This document shows positions 24,547-35,349 of a stretch of DNA of 64,000 bases, piece after piece. This stretch comes from Vandiemenella viatica (taxonomy: Eukaryota > Arthropoda > Insecta > Orthoptera > Morabidae): contig CM061919.1 in NCBI GenBank assembly GCA_031002005.1, positions 20,283,687-20,347,686 on the forward strand. The letters are read 5' to 3'. Numbering within the stretch: the first letter of the stretch is position 1; each line of letters starts with the position of its first letter. The position numbers and the translations under genes were made by a program. The notes beneath the pieces are model-generated. The model saw only the letters and a program-made list of their open reading frames with translations. It had not been told where the DNA came from and made no database searches.

Positions 24547-24612
24547 TGAGTCCAGGTGTCCTAGTGGTAACGCGCTGGGCTGTCAAAGTGCTGGTTCTCG
24601 GTTCAAGCCCAG
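24547..24612 (+). repeat. tRNA-like module followed by T run
   Basis: GGTGTCCTAGTGGTAACGCG resembles an A box and CGGTTCAAGCCC a B box. The T stem pairs at four of five positions. A T run follows at about 24618-24631, like a Pol III terminator. The layout parallels the module at 22207-22262, though the sequence differs. Acceptor pairing is poor, so a functional tRNA is unlikely. Confidence 0.5.
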
Positions 24613-25257
24613 GTGCTGTTTTTTTTTTTTTCATTCTTTATCTCCTTTTCACTTGTTGCAAAATACATATCATATAAGTAAGTTTATATATATTTCGTGG
24701 TCAATTGGAACAGTGGAAATGAATCATAAAATTAATGTTTGGCTGAAATGAGAAAGTGTCAACGCATGATGCGTGAGTAGGAACTGAAAGCCAGTTTTCC
24801 AATAAATTTAATTTAACCATTACGATTTGTGCCACTCAACCAATTTTTTTCTAGTGCAAAGGCGGGAGATTGATAATTGGGGCAATGATGGCTGTTTAAA
24901 AATAAACAAGGACCTAAATCAAACTAATGTGCGGTTTTTGTAGCTAACGTTCCTGGTATTAGCAAGCAAACCAGAATTGAAAATGTGAGTAGTTATTCTT
25001 ACGAAAACAAAAAATCATCATTGACGAATAACATGCTAATGAGAGGTTCCGTATTTGACAAAATGCTGCTCCTACTAGTGATCAGTAATGATATAATTGA
25101 TGTATATCCTCAATATAACGACATGATAACCTTGTTTCCGAAATCTGAAATTGCAAGAAAGAAACAGGAAATTTGAGGAAGGAGGAAAGATAATGCCAGT
25201 CTCGTTATAAGTTGTTGTTACCTCTCTGGTAATCCAGAAAGAATGTTACTGTAAGTG

Positions 25258-25345
25258 GCTCAGATTCGCGGGTGCCATGCTGATCCCGGAAGCTAGTGCG
25301 GTGTCTCGCGGTTCCACGGTTCGAGTCAGGCCGCAGGCAAAAGTG
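25258..25345 (+). repeat. tRNA-like module (weak)
   Basis: ACGGTTCGAGTC at about 25316-25327 is B-box-like, within a GC-rich 90-base island in AT-rich DNA. The A-box match is poor. It is grouped with the neighbouring modules only by B box and setting. Confidence 0.35.
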
Positions 25346-27611
25346 GTTTTATGAGTGTTTTTCTTGTGTTGCCTGTAAACTGGGACAGTGAAAACATATT
25401 ATACACTTAATGAGAATCAAAAGCTACACATGTCTGCATGTATCTATTAAGCAATCCAAATTCGTTTTTGTTGTTATTCTTTAGTAAAGTCATTATTATT
25501 GCAATGGCTCGGAAAAGATTAGTTTTTAAGCAACGAAAAAAAAAAAAAAAAAAAAAAACGGCCACGGTCCTTGAGAAAGGGCAATTCCACATTCCTTTGA
25601 GCAATTTTGGATTTTGTTTTTTCTATTTAAACCCACATTTTGATGGCTGGATCGTGAATATGAATTGAGTACTGTCTAATGACACTGATGAACTTTACCC
25701 TTCATCCAATTCGTTCGGCTATGAATTAATGTAAACATATGATTTGTAATTGCATCTAAACATAACTGACAATCATTTTTAAAAGTGAGGTTCAAAATTT
25801 TTTGCTATTAATAGATCAGTCAAGCATCCGTACAATTCAATCAATGAAACAATACAGTTTCTGATCCATCATTCAACCAAAATATTATTGGATTAATTTC
25901 CTATTCGTTTGCTGAATAGTAACGCAATCAAGATTTAATTTAGAACTACTGGTATCTTTATGTATTGACATATTAACCTGTTGTACGCTAAAGTGATGCT
26001 AAAGTCAAACACAATCCGTTTCAGAATACTGAAATGAGTAAGAATCCAGTCTTACAGTACAAATCAGGATACTGGATGTAAATTCATTTAGCCAAAGTTT
26101 CAAGCAAGTAGTTTGTTTCCTCATAGTTGTAGAAGAACGATAGTCAGGATATGGACGTCGTAACATCCACGAGGAAGAGGAGTGGTTTTATAAATATCCT
26201 ACGTTTCAGTTATTCTAAGCTATCAGTTTCTAAATTTCTGAAAGATTTTGTCCCAAGTTAAAAATCATAAAACAGCAGATAGAAATAGTGACACTTATTT
26301 TGCGTAACGTTTTGGTAACAGATAAACTACTATGTTGTTAAGTAAAAATTGCGTGTCAGCTGATAGATGAAGTTAGCACTATCTAGAGCCACACTGTTAT
26401 TAATTATAAGGATTTATACTTTATCTCTGTTACACTCTGCAAGTGATGTGTAGTAGGATAATCACGAGGAAGTCGGGCTGTTTACACACAGCGTTAAGCG
26501 CGCAGCATTTCCTTGACCGGATTGTACGGAATATCCATTCGCAAGATATTCCGACTGCTTTAAGAATTCATAATGATTTAACTTCTATCAATACTCGTAC
26601 GTTTTGTTATTATATTACTGTTGACAGTAACATCAAAATTAAAACACCCAGAGCTCGAATAAAATCCGCAGTAGCTTACTTCGGAGAAGTGAAAAGTTAA
26701 GTAACGGAAAAGAAGCGATTGCTTTAGTTATTAAAGCGTCAGCATAAATATAACAAGAAACTAAGTCAGTATGCTGTTATAATCTTTTACAGACGTATAT
26801 ATGTATATTTGTATTTGTGAAATATTCTAATTTTTTTATTGTATTTCGCTAAAATATGGGCGTAAAGTGATGTTGCACCATCAACTTGGACATCAATTGT
26901 TTTTTTCTGAAACACTGTATTTTCAACCTCACCACTTCAGAAGACTCGTTATTTGGTAGATCCTCCGATTTGTTTGAACTTCATTGGCTGGAGATCGCGG
27001 CCCACCCATATCACTGTAAACTAATAATTACAAGGATCTTTAACGCTTCGAATAATTAAATTCTGACGGTTCGGCTAAACTGCTATAGCTTTTATCAGTC
27101 CATCGTTCGCTCGGATTCACAGCAGAATTGACGCGTCTAGATTAAAAGAAATTTGGGTAAATTTTTATTTTCTCAAACACAATAAATGTTCGTATAGAAT
27201 GAATGGAGGAATTTTATAAATAATCTAGACGACAGTCTTAAAAAATCTACGAGTGAGAGCATTACAGCACTTGTTTCTCATTTAAGAATATAGTTGAATA
27301 TTGGAGTGAAATAAAGTGTATCTTAATGCTTGATAGCAGAGTATCAGGAAAGTGAAACACAGGTTATTTATAGAAGAAGGACGTTCATAATTTCCTGTTT
27401 CCGCATAAGAAGGCGGAAATTTTGGTAGGCACTCGCCTTTCTTTCGATCTTTCCTTCCAGTTTACTAAATGAATGGACTATTGGTCATTATTGTATATGC
27501 ATGCTTTTGTATATCGCCATCAGTGTCGGTTTCAGTACTACCTTCTAGAAGTGTGTCTTCTTTATTTATCAAATGTAATGAGATATAATAATTCCTTTGT
27601 TCTAACAGTTA

Positions 27612-27700
27612 TGGGCAGCAGTCTAGGTGCTTAATGGTTAAGGCAGATTGAAAGAAATGGCAGTATCATGGGTTCAAACCACTTGGTCTAAATGAATTTT
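27612..27700 (+). repeat. tRNA-like module in inner palindrome block
   Basis: AGGTGCTTAATGGTTAAGGC resembles an A box and GGGTTCAAACC a B box. The inverted copy lies at about 29965-30050 in the right arm. Stem pairing is incomplete, so it is read as tRNA-derived rather than a tRNA gene. Confidence 0.5.
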
Positions 27701-28237
27701 TACTGAATTTACTTTGTTCATGTCAGTAGTCAAGGACGATCAGTTTATTTGGATCCCACGGTATAGCCACGAGAAGGACTCTTAAAACTGTTATCCTGTA
27801 TATCCAGTCTATTTCTGTGAATATATCTTCCTACAAATTCTGTCTTAGGCCACGATTTCCAAAACAAGGGATTTTTTTTTTTTATACTTCATCTGCCAGC
27901 ATAAATGTGAATATCTTGTACAACGCCACGTTTGAAATGTTGTCACTGTTTTTATTTGAAGGTTCATTACTGTGAAGCCCTGGGCTCTATCCATGCAGTG
28001 TTAGAACCATGTTATGGATTTTTTGCTATCAGATAGGTTTTTTGCAGATTTGATCGTTTATACTTCTCTCATGTAAATAAATCTAGAGCAAAAGGAGTAT
28101 ATAACTTTCTTACCGACGTACAACCTTCCTTACGTTTCTACCATACAGTTTAATTATTTTTTCTTTCTTTCATCTGCGTCTATTCAATCTGATTGAGTCT
28201 TAGCAGTATATTTCATGTTAATGTACTCGGTTTTGCA

Positions 28238-29657
28238 TAGTGTTGCAAACTGAAAAAAAAAAAAATGTTTTTTTCTAGCTTTGTGAAAAAAACATGAAAA
28301 AAAACTTAGCACCCGTGTTTTTTTTCTAAATTTTTTTTTTTTTCAGAAAACAATATATTTGATAAATAATAGTTTTATTTAAGGAACTTCCATTTTACAA
28401 GTGTGTTTTTTAAGTATTACTGAATCATATAATGTCTCACATAATGATTCATAAGTGTATATATATAGGTAACATAAATTTATTCATCCTCTATGTCAGT
28501 ACCACATTCACTAGTATCAGCACTACCAACACTAGTTCGATCGGTGTCGGAATTTTCTGTCTCTTCTTCTGTCTCCTCTAGATCCCTAACTTCAGAAATA
28601 GTTAAATTTTCTTTTACTGTTGTTCTTGTATTGTACGCAAAAGATTTTGAGATTGCAATTTTAAATTGTGAGCAAAGTACACACTGTGCATAAAGACTGC
28701 GCCGATAGTTCTGTATTACGGTCTTTTAAGTTTGAATTAAAATCTATTATCATACAAAATAGGAGCTTTACTTCTTTTCAATCGTTTGTTTACATGAACG
28801 GTTGCAAAGAAACGATTCATAATTAGGAACCGTGCACAAACTACGTGGCTCGGTCCAGAGGGAGGAGGGGTTAGCTGGAAGGCTACGCTGGGCTACGCGG
28901 GAGAGGGGGGGGGGGTGGTCCGAGCCAGGCCACGTAACTTTCCTTTAGTAACATTTTTCAGTTAATTATATCCGTATGTAATTTACAATAGTCTGACAAG
29001 AGAAAACATACAAAATGTCTTCTGGAATCAAAACGGAAGAAAGCTACGTGCTAGGTGAGCGGGGAGGGGGGAGGCAAAAGCCACGTAGGGCGGGGGTTCA
29101 CAGGAGGCCAAAATGGAGCTATGTGGTTTATGCACGCTCCCTTACTGACAATTTAATGAGTCAGTACCACTATACTCTGAGAGTTAACAAGTATACGAAT
29201 ATAAGGAAAGCCCAATAAGTTATAAAAAGAGGCAAAAAACCGTGGATAAATTTTATATTCCTCATTTTTTAAAAAGATCTTTAGATAATTTTGTAGGGTT
29301 GGCAGCACTATTTCAAATAGCAAGTATCAATCCAAACAATGGGGAATGGGGATTCCTTCTCGCGCAACCTAGTCTCTTCGGGAAATCCCCGTTCATAAAG
29401 AAAATTTCAGTCAATTTTGCCAATATTTTCGTAATTTTTTTTCCTACTGAACCAGAAAAATATAGTAGATTTTAAACTAAGATAAGTACTTAGAATAAAC
29501 TCTAAAATAGTAATTTTAAACGATAACTGCCTTACAAATTTGAGATTTAGTAGTTGTGAAAAAAAACGTGTTCCAGAAAAAAAAAACATGTTTTTTTTCA
29601 AAGTTTTTTCATTTTTTTTTTCAAGCCAGAAAAAAAAACCGTTTTTTTACAACACTA
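28238..29657. mobile_element. Palindrome-spacer element with TAGTGTTG ends
   Basis: It sits in the central spacer between the arms. The ends read TAGTGTTGCAAAC at 28238 and, inverted, CAACACTA ending at 29657. Both subterminal regions hold runs of A or T broken by ACATG or CATGT, so they pair extensively. No target duplication was found and no transposase is recognisable. It contains a Harbinger-type MITE at 28826-29141. Class is uncertain; hAT-like is possible. Confidence 0.55.
28826..29141. mobile_element. PIF/Harbinger-type MITE, second family, TTA duplication
   Basis: The ends are GGAACCGTGCACAAACTACG at 28826 and GTTTATGCACGCTCCC ending at 29141, approximately inverted. They are flanked by TTA (28823-28825 and 29142-29144). 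The interior is G-rich with repeated CACGTAG/CTACGTG motifs. The end pattern (purine run, then GCA-CAAA--ACGT) parallels the MITE at 22946-23314, suggesting related families. Confidence 0.7.
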
Positions 29658-29885
29658 GTCCTTATTTTCATTAATATCCACATACAGAACGATTGATTTC
29701 TGCGACAAGTCACTTCATATTTCGTAATTACGAGATTCTTCAGTTATGCTTTTCATATTTGTTTTTATGTTTCTTCATTCCACATACCACGATGCTATAA
29801 TAATACATTCAGGTAAAATGAAATCTGAATTATTAATTACTTCGGCAGCCTAGTGAAAGTCTCTTTGCTGTGTATTACGCTTGAG

Positions 29886-31616
29886 TCGTGGCTATACCGC
29901 GGGATCCAAATAACTGATCGTCCTTGACTACTGACATGAACAAAGTAAATTCAGTAAAAATTCATTTAGACCAAGTGGTTTGAACCCATGATACTGCCAT
30001 TTCTTTCAATCTGCCTTAACCATTAAGCACCTAGACTGCTGCCCATAACTGTTAGAACAAAGGAATTATTATATCTCATTACATTTGATAAATAAAGAAG
30101 ACACATTCTAGAAGGTAGTACTGAAACCGACACTGATGGCGATATACAAAAGCATATCAACCAGATCTCACGAAATCTCACCAGGGGGGAGGGGGGGTCC
30201 AGAAATCCGGAAAAACACCTCACGTAATTTGTGGATGCCCCCTAATGAGCATTTAGACCCAGTATTTAATAAATCCCAATGCTGTAAAGATCATGAAGTA
30301 ATAGTGTCAACAACTAACAGCATTGTAGAAAACGGGAAAAACGTCATTTAAGAACTCCCTGTCTTTAAGCCCGATTCTCAATTAACTTTAATTACTTACA
30401 CCAGTTTAAAAGAATTTATTTTTGTCCTACGATAATAATCTGTTGTAAATTTTTTAGTGACAATGGTCGTTTAATTTGTTGCGGTGCTAATATTTAGTTC
30501 TGCGCGATTAACTCTCATTTATTTATATAGTGCATAATCATTATCGTCCACCTACAAAGAGAGCAATAATTCCTCTTGTAATTATTTCTTTCTGAAACGC
30601 GATGATCGTTCTACTGTGAAATAAATATATTGGAAAATGTGTGTCGTTTGAAAAAGGGACAGATGATATGATTTCGGCGCGGCTTGAAACCCGTGTAGAT
30701 TTTCGTCAGTTCTGCTGCCGCAAATCTTTCATGCTTACGTCGGCTATTAGTTACGAAACATTGGGTAGTTTCGCAGATGTTTATCTTATTTCCTGACGCA
30801 GTTAGGAAAGAATCATGGATACCTTATACTAATAAGCAATGTGCAGTTTCGGTACGCTTAAAAATAAAATACAAGTAAAGATAGATTTCTAAATTAAAAA
30901 AAAAAAAAAATAATAAGAACTACTTGGATTTGAACTCGGAACCGCTCGCTCAGCAACCCAGAACGCTAACCATAGGACCACTGCAAGTTCGGTGCTACTT
31001 TCCTCGAATAGGCGTATACAACGCAGCGTAGGAAGACTGTTTCATTCAATCCATCTTGGAGAGAGACACTTCCGAAATAATTCTTGTTTCTGTAGTTTCG
31101 TAGTATTAAAATTCTACCTCATGGAACATGATTATCCCTTGGTTTGTGGACTGACCAGATATATGATGTGAAATATTATCCGAAGGAATTATCAAAATGA
31201 GTATAACAATCTTATCGTTATAGTTTTATGCTAATCAACCATAGTAATATACAGCATTGAGCCTGTTTCCTGCCTCACTTAAATGCAATCCGTTAATTAG
31301 AACTTTTGGCAAACGTTTCAAGATCTGAATTTTGGTAAAGTATTATAGAATGTAATGGTAGGTGATGAACTGTTCAGCCAATAAGAATCGTCAGTGGGAG
31401 GAGCTTATCCTACCTGTTGGCCATTGTTTCCTGCATTGACTTAAGGAAATGAAAAATCTGCAGTATAGATGGCTCTGAATAAAATATCCACCAATGAAAT
31501 TGCGAGGAGCGGAGCCAGTATTGCGTTCCTGTTGCCTGCGATGACATTGATGCCAGATTGTGCAAAATAAGAGTGATAGAATTTTTCACCGGCGGCCAGA
31601 AATAATGTCAAAGACT
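29886..31616 (-). repeat. Right arm of large imperfect palindrome
   Basis: This is the inverted counterpart of the left arm. Positions 29886-30155 pair with 27505-27775, and about 30160-31616 pairs with 21558-23028. The join near 30158 runs directly from the inner block into the middle of the Harbinger-type MITE, which is intact on the left. The right arm therefore lost about 4.5 kb. It ends CAAAGACT followed by GTAC, mirroring the left edge. Immediately outside lies Tc1-like sequence, whereas outside the left arm lies repeat family X. Confidence 0.85.
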
Positions 31617-31620
31617 GTAC

Positions 31621-32160
31621 ATTGTGTTTGGGAACTTAAAGGCCATGAATGCTGGAAATGGTCTCCAGGCAGCTGAACAATAACCATTTCCAGTCAGTGA
31701 TCAGTTCAGTTTGACCAGAGGCCCAGTCCATGCCATGTACCCACAGCCTCCACCAACTTGGACGGTGCCTTCCTGACAACCTGGGTCCATGCCACGTGGA
31801 GATGCATCACACTCTAAACATATTATTAACTCTTACCAACTGGAATAGTGATTCATTTGACGCTTTTTTCAATCATCTAAGGTCCAACCGATATGCTTAG
31901 GAGAGACGCTGTAGCCGCGGCGTTTTGCCGTAAATTCCGTAATCACGGCATGTACTTTTGGCACTTTGTATACAGGAATGTTCAATTCATGATCAATTTC
32001 CGAAATGGAATGTACATAGGTCCTGCGCGCACTACCATTATGCATTCAAAACCTGTGAATTCATGTCATGCCACTATAATCACGTCAGAAAAACCTTTCA
32101 AACGACTCATGGGAGTACAAACGAAAGCCGCGACACTGCACGGCACACTTCCTCGGTGAT
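31621..32160 (-). pseudogene. Tc1-like transposase remnant
   Basis: The block begins AACTTAAAGGCCATGAATGC and carries TTTCCAGTCAGTGATCAG, GTCCAACCGATATG, and ATTTCCGAAATGGAATGT on the plus strand. I recognise these as noncoding-strand pieces of a common insect Tc1-family element. On the minus strand they give a helix-turn-helix-like IPFRK segment in broken frames. No terminal repeats were identified, and the left edge is cut by the palindrome. Assignment rests on recalled family sequence, so it is moderate. Confidence 0.6.
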
Positions 32161-32317
32161 ACCGCCATCTGGATGTGTGTATCATAAATGTCCCGTGGCT
32201 TTTGACACATGTGTATTTGAGTCACGACGATATGAATGAAAATGTTAAGAGAAATAAGATGCACTGCGTACTCTTGAAGCATCTCGAGCCGATAGTATTC
32301 ATTAGTATTTGTTGCTG

Positions 32318-32465
32318 AAGCCCTCAGTCAGAATCGGGCAATGCTTCTTGAGGAATCGGGTTCAATTCCTGGTCTGGCTATTCAGATTTAGGTTTTCCAT
32401 GATTTAAGAAATCATTCGAAGCAAATGCTGGGATGGTTCCTGCAAAAGGTCATGACCAAATTTCA
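32318..32465 (+). mobile_element. tRNA-headed SINE, decayed
   Basis: A B box ATCGGGTTCAATTCC with a T stem that pairs (one or two wobbles) is followed by the SINE body: TTTAGGTTTTCCATGATTT, AAGCAAATGCTGGGATGG, TTCCTGCAAAAGGTCATG. The body matches the other SINEs here and the 3' UTR of LINE family A. Confidence 0.75.
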
Positions 32466-32544
32466 TTTTCACTTTAACTTCCGCTCCTAATAACTTTTGA
32501 CGCCGACGAGGCGTAAGCACGAAATGGGGAGGGATTCCAATAAG

Positions 32545-32620
32545 GTTTACTATGGCTGTGGTTACATCTAGGCTCACGTTCTCAATGTCGACGGTTCGAC
32601 TCCGGCCGTGGGTACACACA
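32545..32620 (+). repeat. tRNA-like module next to (CA)n
   Basis: GACGGTTCGACTCCGGC is a good B-box and T-arm match (four of five pairs), and GGCTGTGGTTACATCTAGG is a weak A box. A short CA run follows at about 32614-32626. No complete cloverleaf is apparent. Confidence 0.4.
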
Positions 32621-33593
32621 CACACACGCGTGTCAAACATGAATCCAAACAAATAAATGAAATCAGAGGAATACCTCGTCGTTAGTCAGTTGTTAATTCG
32701 CTTAGTCTTCTTCATACTAAGCTTAATATTATCGGCGAGATTGCTTTTATCCGTGGAAATGGACTATGGCATTTTATCGAGAGATGATATACTGATTTTT
32801 TTTTTTTTCACACAGTAGTTCAACATTTTACTTTGTAAACGAATTTTCTTCTTCGTATTCGGTAATTGATAACAGCTCAGAAATTAAAAGATGCTTTGGG
32901 GAATGGAAGGGAAAGATGAAAAGTTACTAACAACTACTACTACTGATAAGGTGGACAATCTTTTCGTGTGGAACTGCGTACAAAGTTGCAATCAACTAGA
33001 GTTCTTGAAATTGCTTTCAAATATAGAAATCTAACATGAAATATTATGTATTTTGATTTTAACTCTATAAATTGATTATACTAATGGGTATTAAGTAATA
33101 ATTCTATTAAGTCGTTCATTATATCACTGGTTTTTTTTTAAAGAATTGTACACACCCTTCCACATCCGCGAAAACCGTTCTCTCATGAGATCAAAGTGAA
33201 CCTAATCTAATCAACGTACCAAAGAAAATTTTAGTATTCGTTTCCTAGCGCAATAAAGTATTGTGATCGTTGGCTTCAAGGTGACAAGTTTCTTTAATCA
33301 AAACTGAAAAACAAACATTTTTCGGAACTAACTGTATCCGAGTCCTAATTCTTATCACATTAACATTTTATTTTCGGTCATCGTGAATCCATATATTGTT
33401 TTAAACAATTTTACGGAGTTCCCAATCCACTCCGTGTGTGTGCGGAATAGGAGGCACGAAGTTCGATCCGACCCGCGATTTTTTTTTCTGTTTCTATTTT
33501 TTTATTGCTATTAGATCTTGTACCATTATAAATTTGTTTTGAAACAAATTCTCCAATAATTTATTTTTCTTTGGATGATGTAAACCATAAAAA
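32621..33593. other. No gene recognised; one B-box-like island
   Basis: AT-rich sequence. A GC-richer patch at about 33420-33480 contains GAAGTTCGATCC and is followed at once by a T run, like the modules at 22207 and 24547, but has no A box I could place. Confidence 0.4.
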
Positions 33594-34301
33594 CATTTGA
33601 AACAAACATTACATGCACTACGGGAACATTTCATAACGGATACCCTTCCACAGCCACATACAGTATCATTATTTGTAACAATTAATTTATCAGACAATGT
33701 ATGGCAGCACGTTAATATGAACAAAGAAGATGGAGTCATTTCTATTTCCAGTTCTTTGAATAAATATCAGCAACGACCAATGGAATTTGAAAATATTTCT
33801 TACATGACATTTTTTACAAAAATGAATGAAAGAGGTGCAATTTATGTTACTATAACAGTAGCTTTTATTCTTAGAGTTATACCAACAATTTAAATGTAAT
33901 CCTGATGCTGAAAGCAATTAAAATTTTACAAGCAACAAGTTTTATTGCATGTTCCTTGACGACAATTAAATGATGTAAATCCACAAAATAGCACCTGAAA
34001 ATATTGTATATGAGCGGTATTTTACAAAAGAAGATATTCTGAATAATGATTTAGTTATATGCTACAAAATTTAGAAGACGAAGAAGATTTTGAAGAAATT
34101 GGCCAAATAGAAGTAAATCAACCATACGACTGGTATGATGTAGCCGCTGGACCAAATAATAATAAATCAGAAGTGGATCTAGGTAGAGGAGAAATCGATA
34201 TCAAATATAATTGGTATACTATTTCCAATGGACAAGTATTTAATATATTAGAACATTTATTGAAAATGAAAAATTAGCAGAAAATCAGAGAAATGTTTAT
34301 A
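33594..34301 (+). pseudogene. Helitron helicase remnant running into the gap
   Basis: Across two frames the sequence reads SSSLNKYQQRPMEFENISY (about 33750-33800), a region where Helitron helicases carry a YxxRP-x(2)-L/F-E-N/D block. It then reads LQNLEDEEDFEEIG and a stretch to about 34277 resembling the variable part just before the helicase P-loop domain. Stops and frame changes lie between. The following 1000 N hide whether the helicase core is present. The assignment is by family pattern. No Helitron terminus was seen on the left. Confidence 0.6.
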
Positions 34302-35301
34302 NNNNNNNNNNNNNNNNNNNNNNNNNNNNNNNNNNNNNNNNNNNNNNNNNNNNNNNNNNNNNNNNNNNNNNNNNNNNNNNNNNNNNNNNNNNNNNNNNNN
34401 NNNNNNNNNNNNNNNNNNNNNNNNNNNNNNNNNNNNNNNNNNNNNNNNNNNNNNNNNNNNNNNNNNNNNNNNNNNNNNNNNNNNNNNNNNNNNNNNNNNN
34501 NNNNNNNNNNNNNNNNNNNNNNNNNNNNNNNNNNNNNNNNNNNNNNNNNNNNNNNNNNNNNNNNNNNNNNNNNNNNNNNNNNNNNNNNNNNNNNNNNNNN
34601 NNNNNNNNNNNNNNNNNNNNNNNNNNNNNNNNNNNNNNNNNNNNNNNNNNNNNNNNNNNNNNNNNNNNNNNNNNNNNNNNNNNNNNNNNNNNNNNNNNNN
34701 NNNNNNNNNNNNNNNNNNNNNNNNNNNNNNNNNNNNNNNNNNNNNNNNNNNNNNNNNNNNNNNNNNNNNNNNNNNNNNNNNNNNNNNNNNNNNNNNNNNN
34801 NNNNNNNNNNNNNNNNNNNNNNNNNNNNNNNNNNNNNNNNNNNNNNNNNNNNNNNNNNNNNNNNNNNNNNNNNNNNNNNNNNNNNNNNNNNNNNNNNNNN
34901 NNNNNNNNNNNNNNNNNNNNNNNNNNNNNNNNNNNNNNNNNNNNNNNNNNNNNNNNNNNNNNNNNNNNNNNNNNNNNNNNNNNNNNNNNNNNNNNNNNNN
35001 NNNNNNNNNNNNNNNNNNNNNNNNNNNNNNNNNNNNNNNNNNNNNNNNNNNNNNNNNNNNNNNNNNNNNNNNNNNNNNNNNNNNNNNNNNNNNNNNNNNN
35101 NNNNNNNNNNNNNNNNNNNNNNNNNNNNNNNNNNNNNNNNNNNNNNNNNNNNNNNNNNNNNNNNNNNNNNNNNNNNNNNNNNNNNNNNNNNNNNNNNNNN
35201 NNNNNNNNNNNNNNNNNNNNNNNNNNNNNNNNNNNNNNNNNNNNNNNNNNNNNNNNNNNNNNNNNNNNNNNNNNNNNNNNNNNNNNNNNNNNNNNNNNNN
35301 N
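34302..35301. other. Assembly gap, exactly 1000 N
   Basis: A round-number run of N, conventional for a scaffold gap of unknown size. Any open frame across it is meaningless. Confidence 0.99.
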
Positions 35302-35349
35302 ATGCGCTGTTGAAAATGTATTTTTAATTGCCCAATGGTGGGTGAAATA

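Larger units (their letters stand above)
21558..27775 (+). repeat. Left arm of large imperfect palindrome
   Basis: Two blocks of this arm recur inverted at 29886-31616. The outer block is 21558 to about 23028, matching about 30160-31616. The inner block is about 27505-27775, matching 29886-30155. By eye the pairing is near identical, with scattered substitutions and short indels. The 4.5 kb between the blocks (23029-27504) is present only on the left. The outer edge is AGTCTTTGACATTG preceded by GTAC. No ORF with a recognisable product was found. Contents are a Harbinger-type MITE, two SINE pieces and four tRNA-like modules. It could be a DNA element with very long terminal repeats, a segmental inverted duplication, or partly an assembly artefact. 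Confidence 0.85.

Noticed and set aside
21554..31620. Claiming GTAC as a proven target duplication of a palindromic transposon
   Set aside because: GTAC is self-complementary and could belong to the inverted repeat itself; left and right flanks are different repeats (family X and Tc1-like), so no empty site is established.
34293..35327. 344-codon open frame across the N run
   Set aside because: It consists almost wholly of N codons and is an artefact of the gap.
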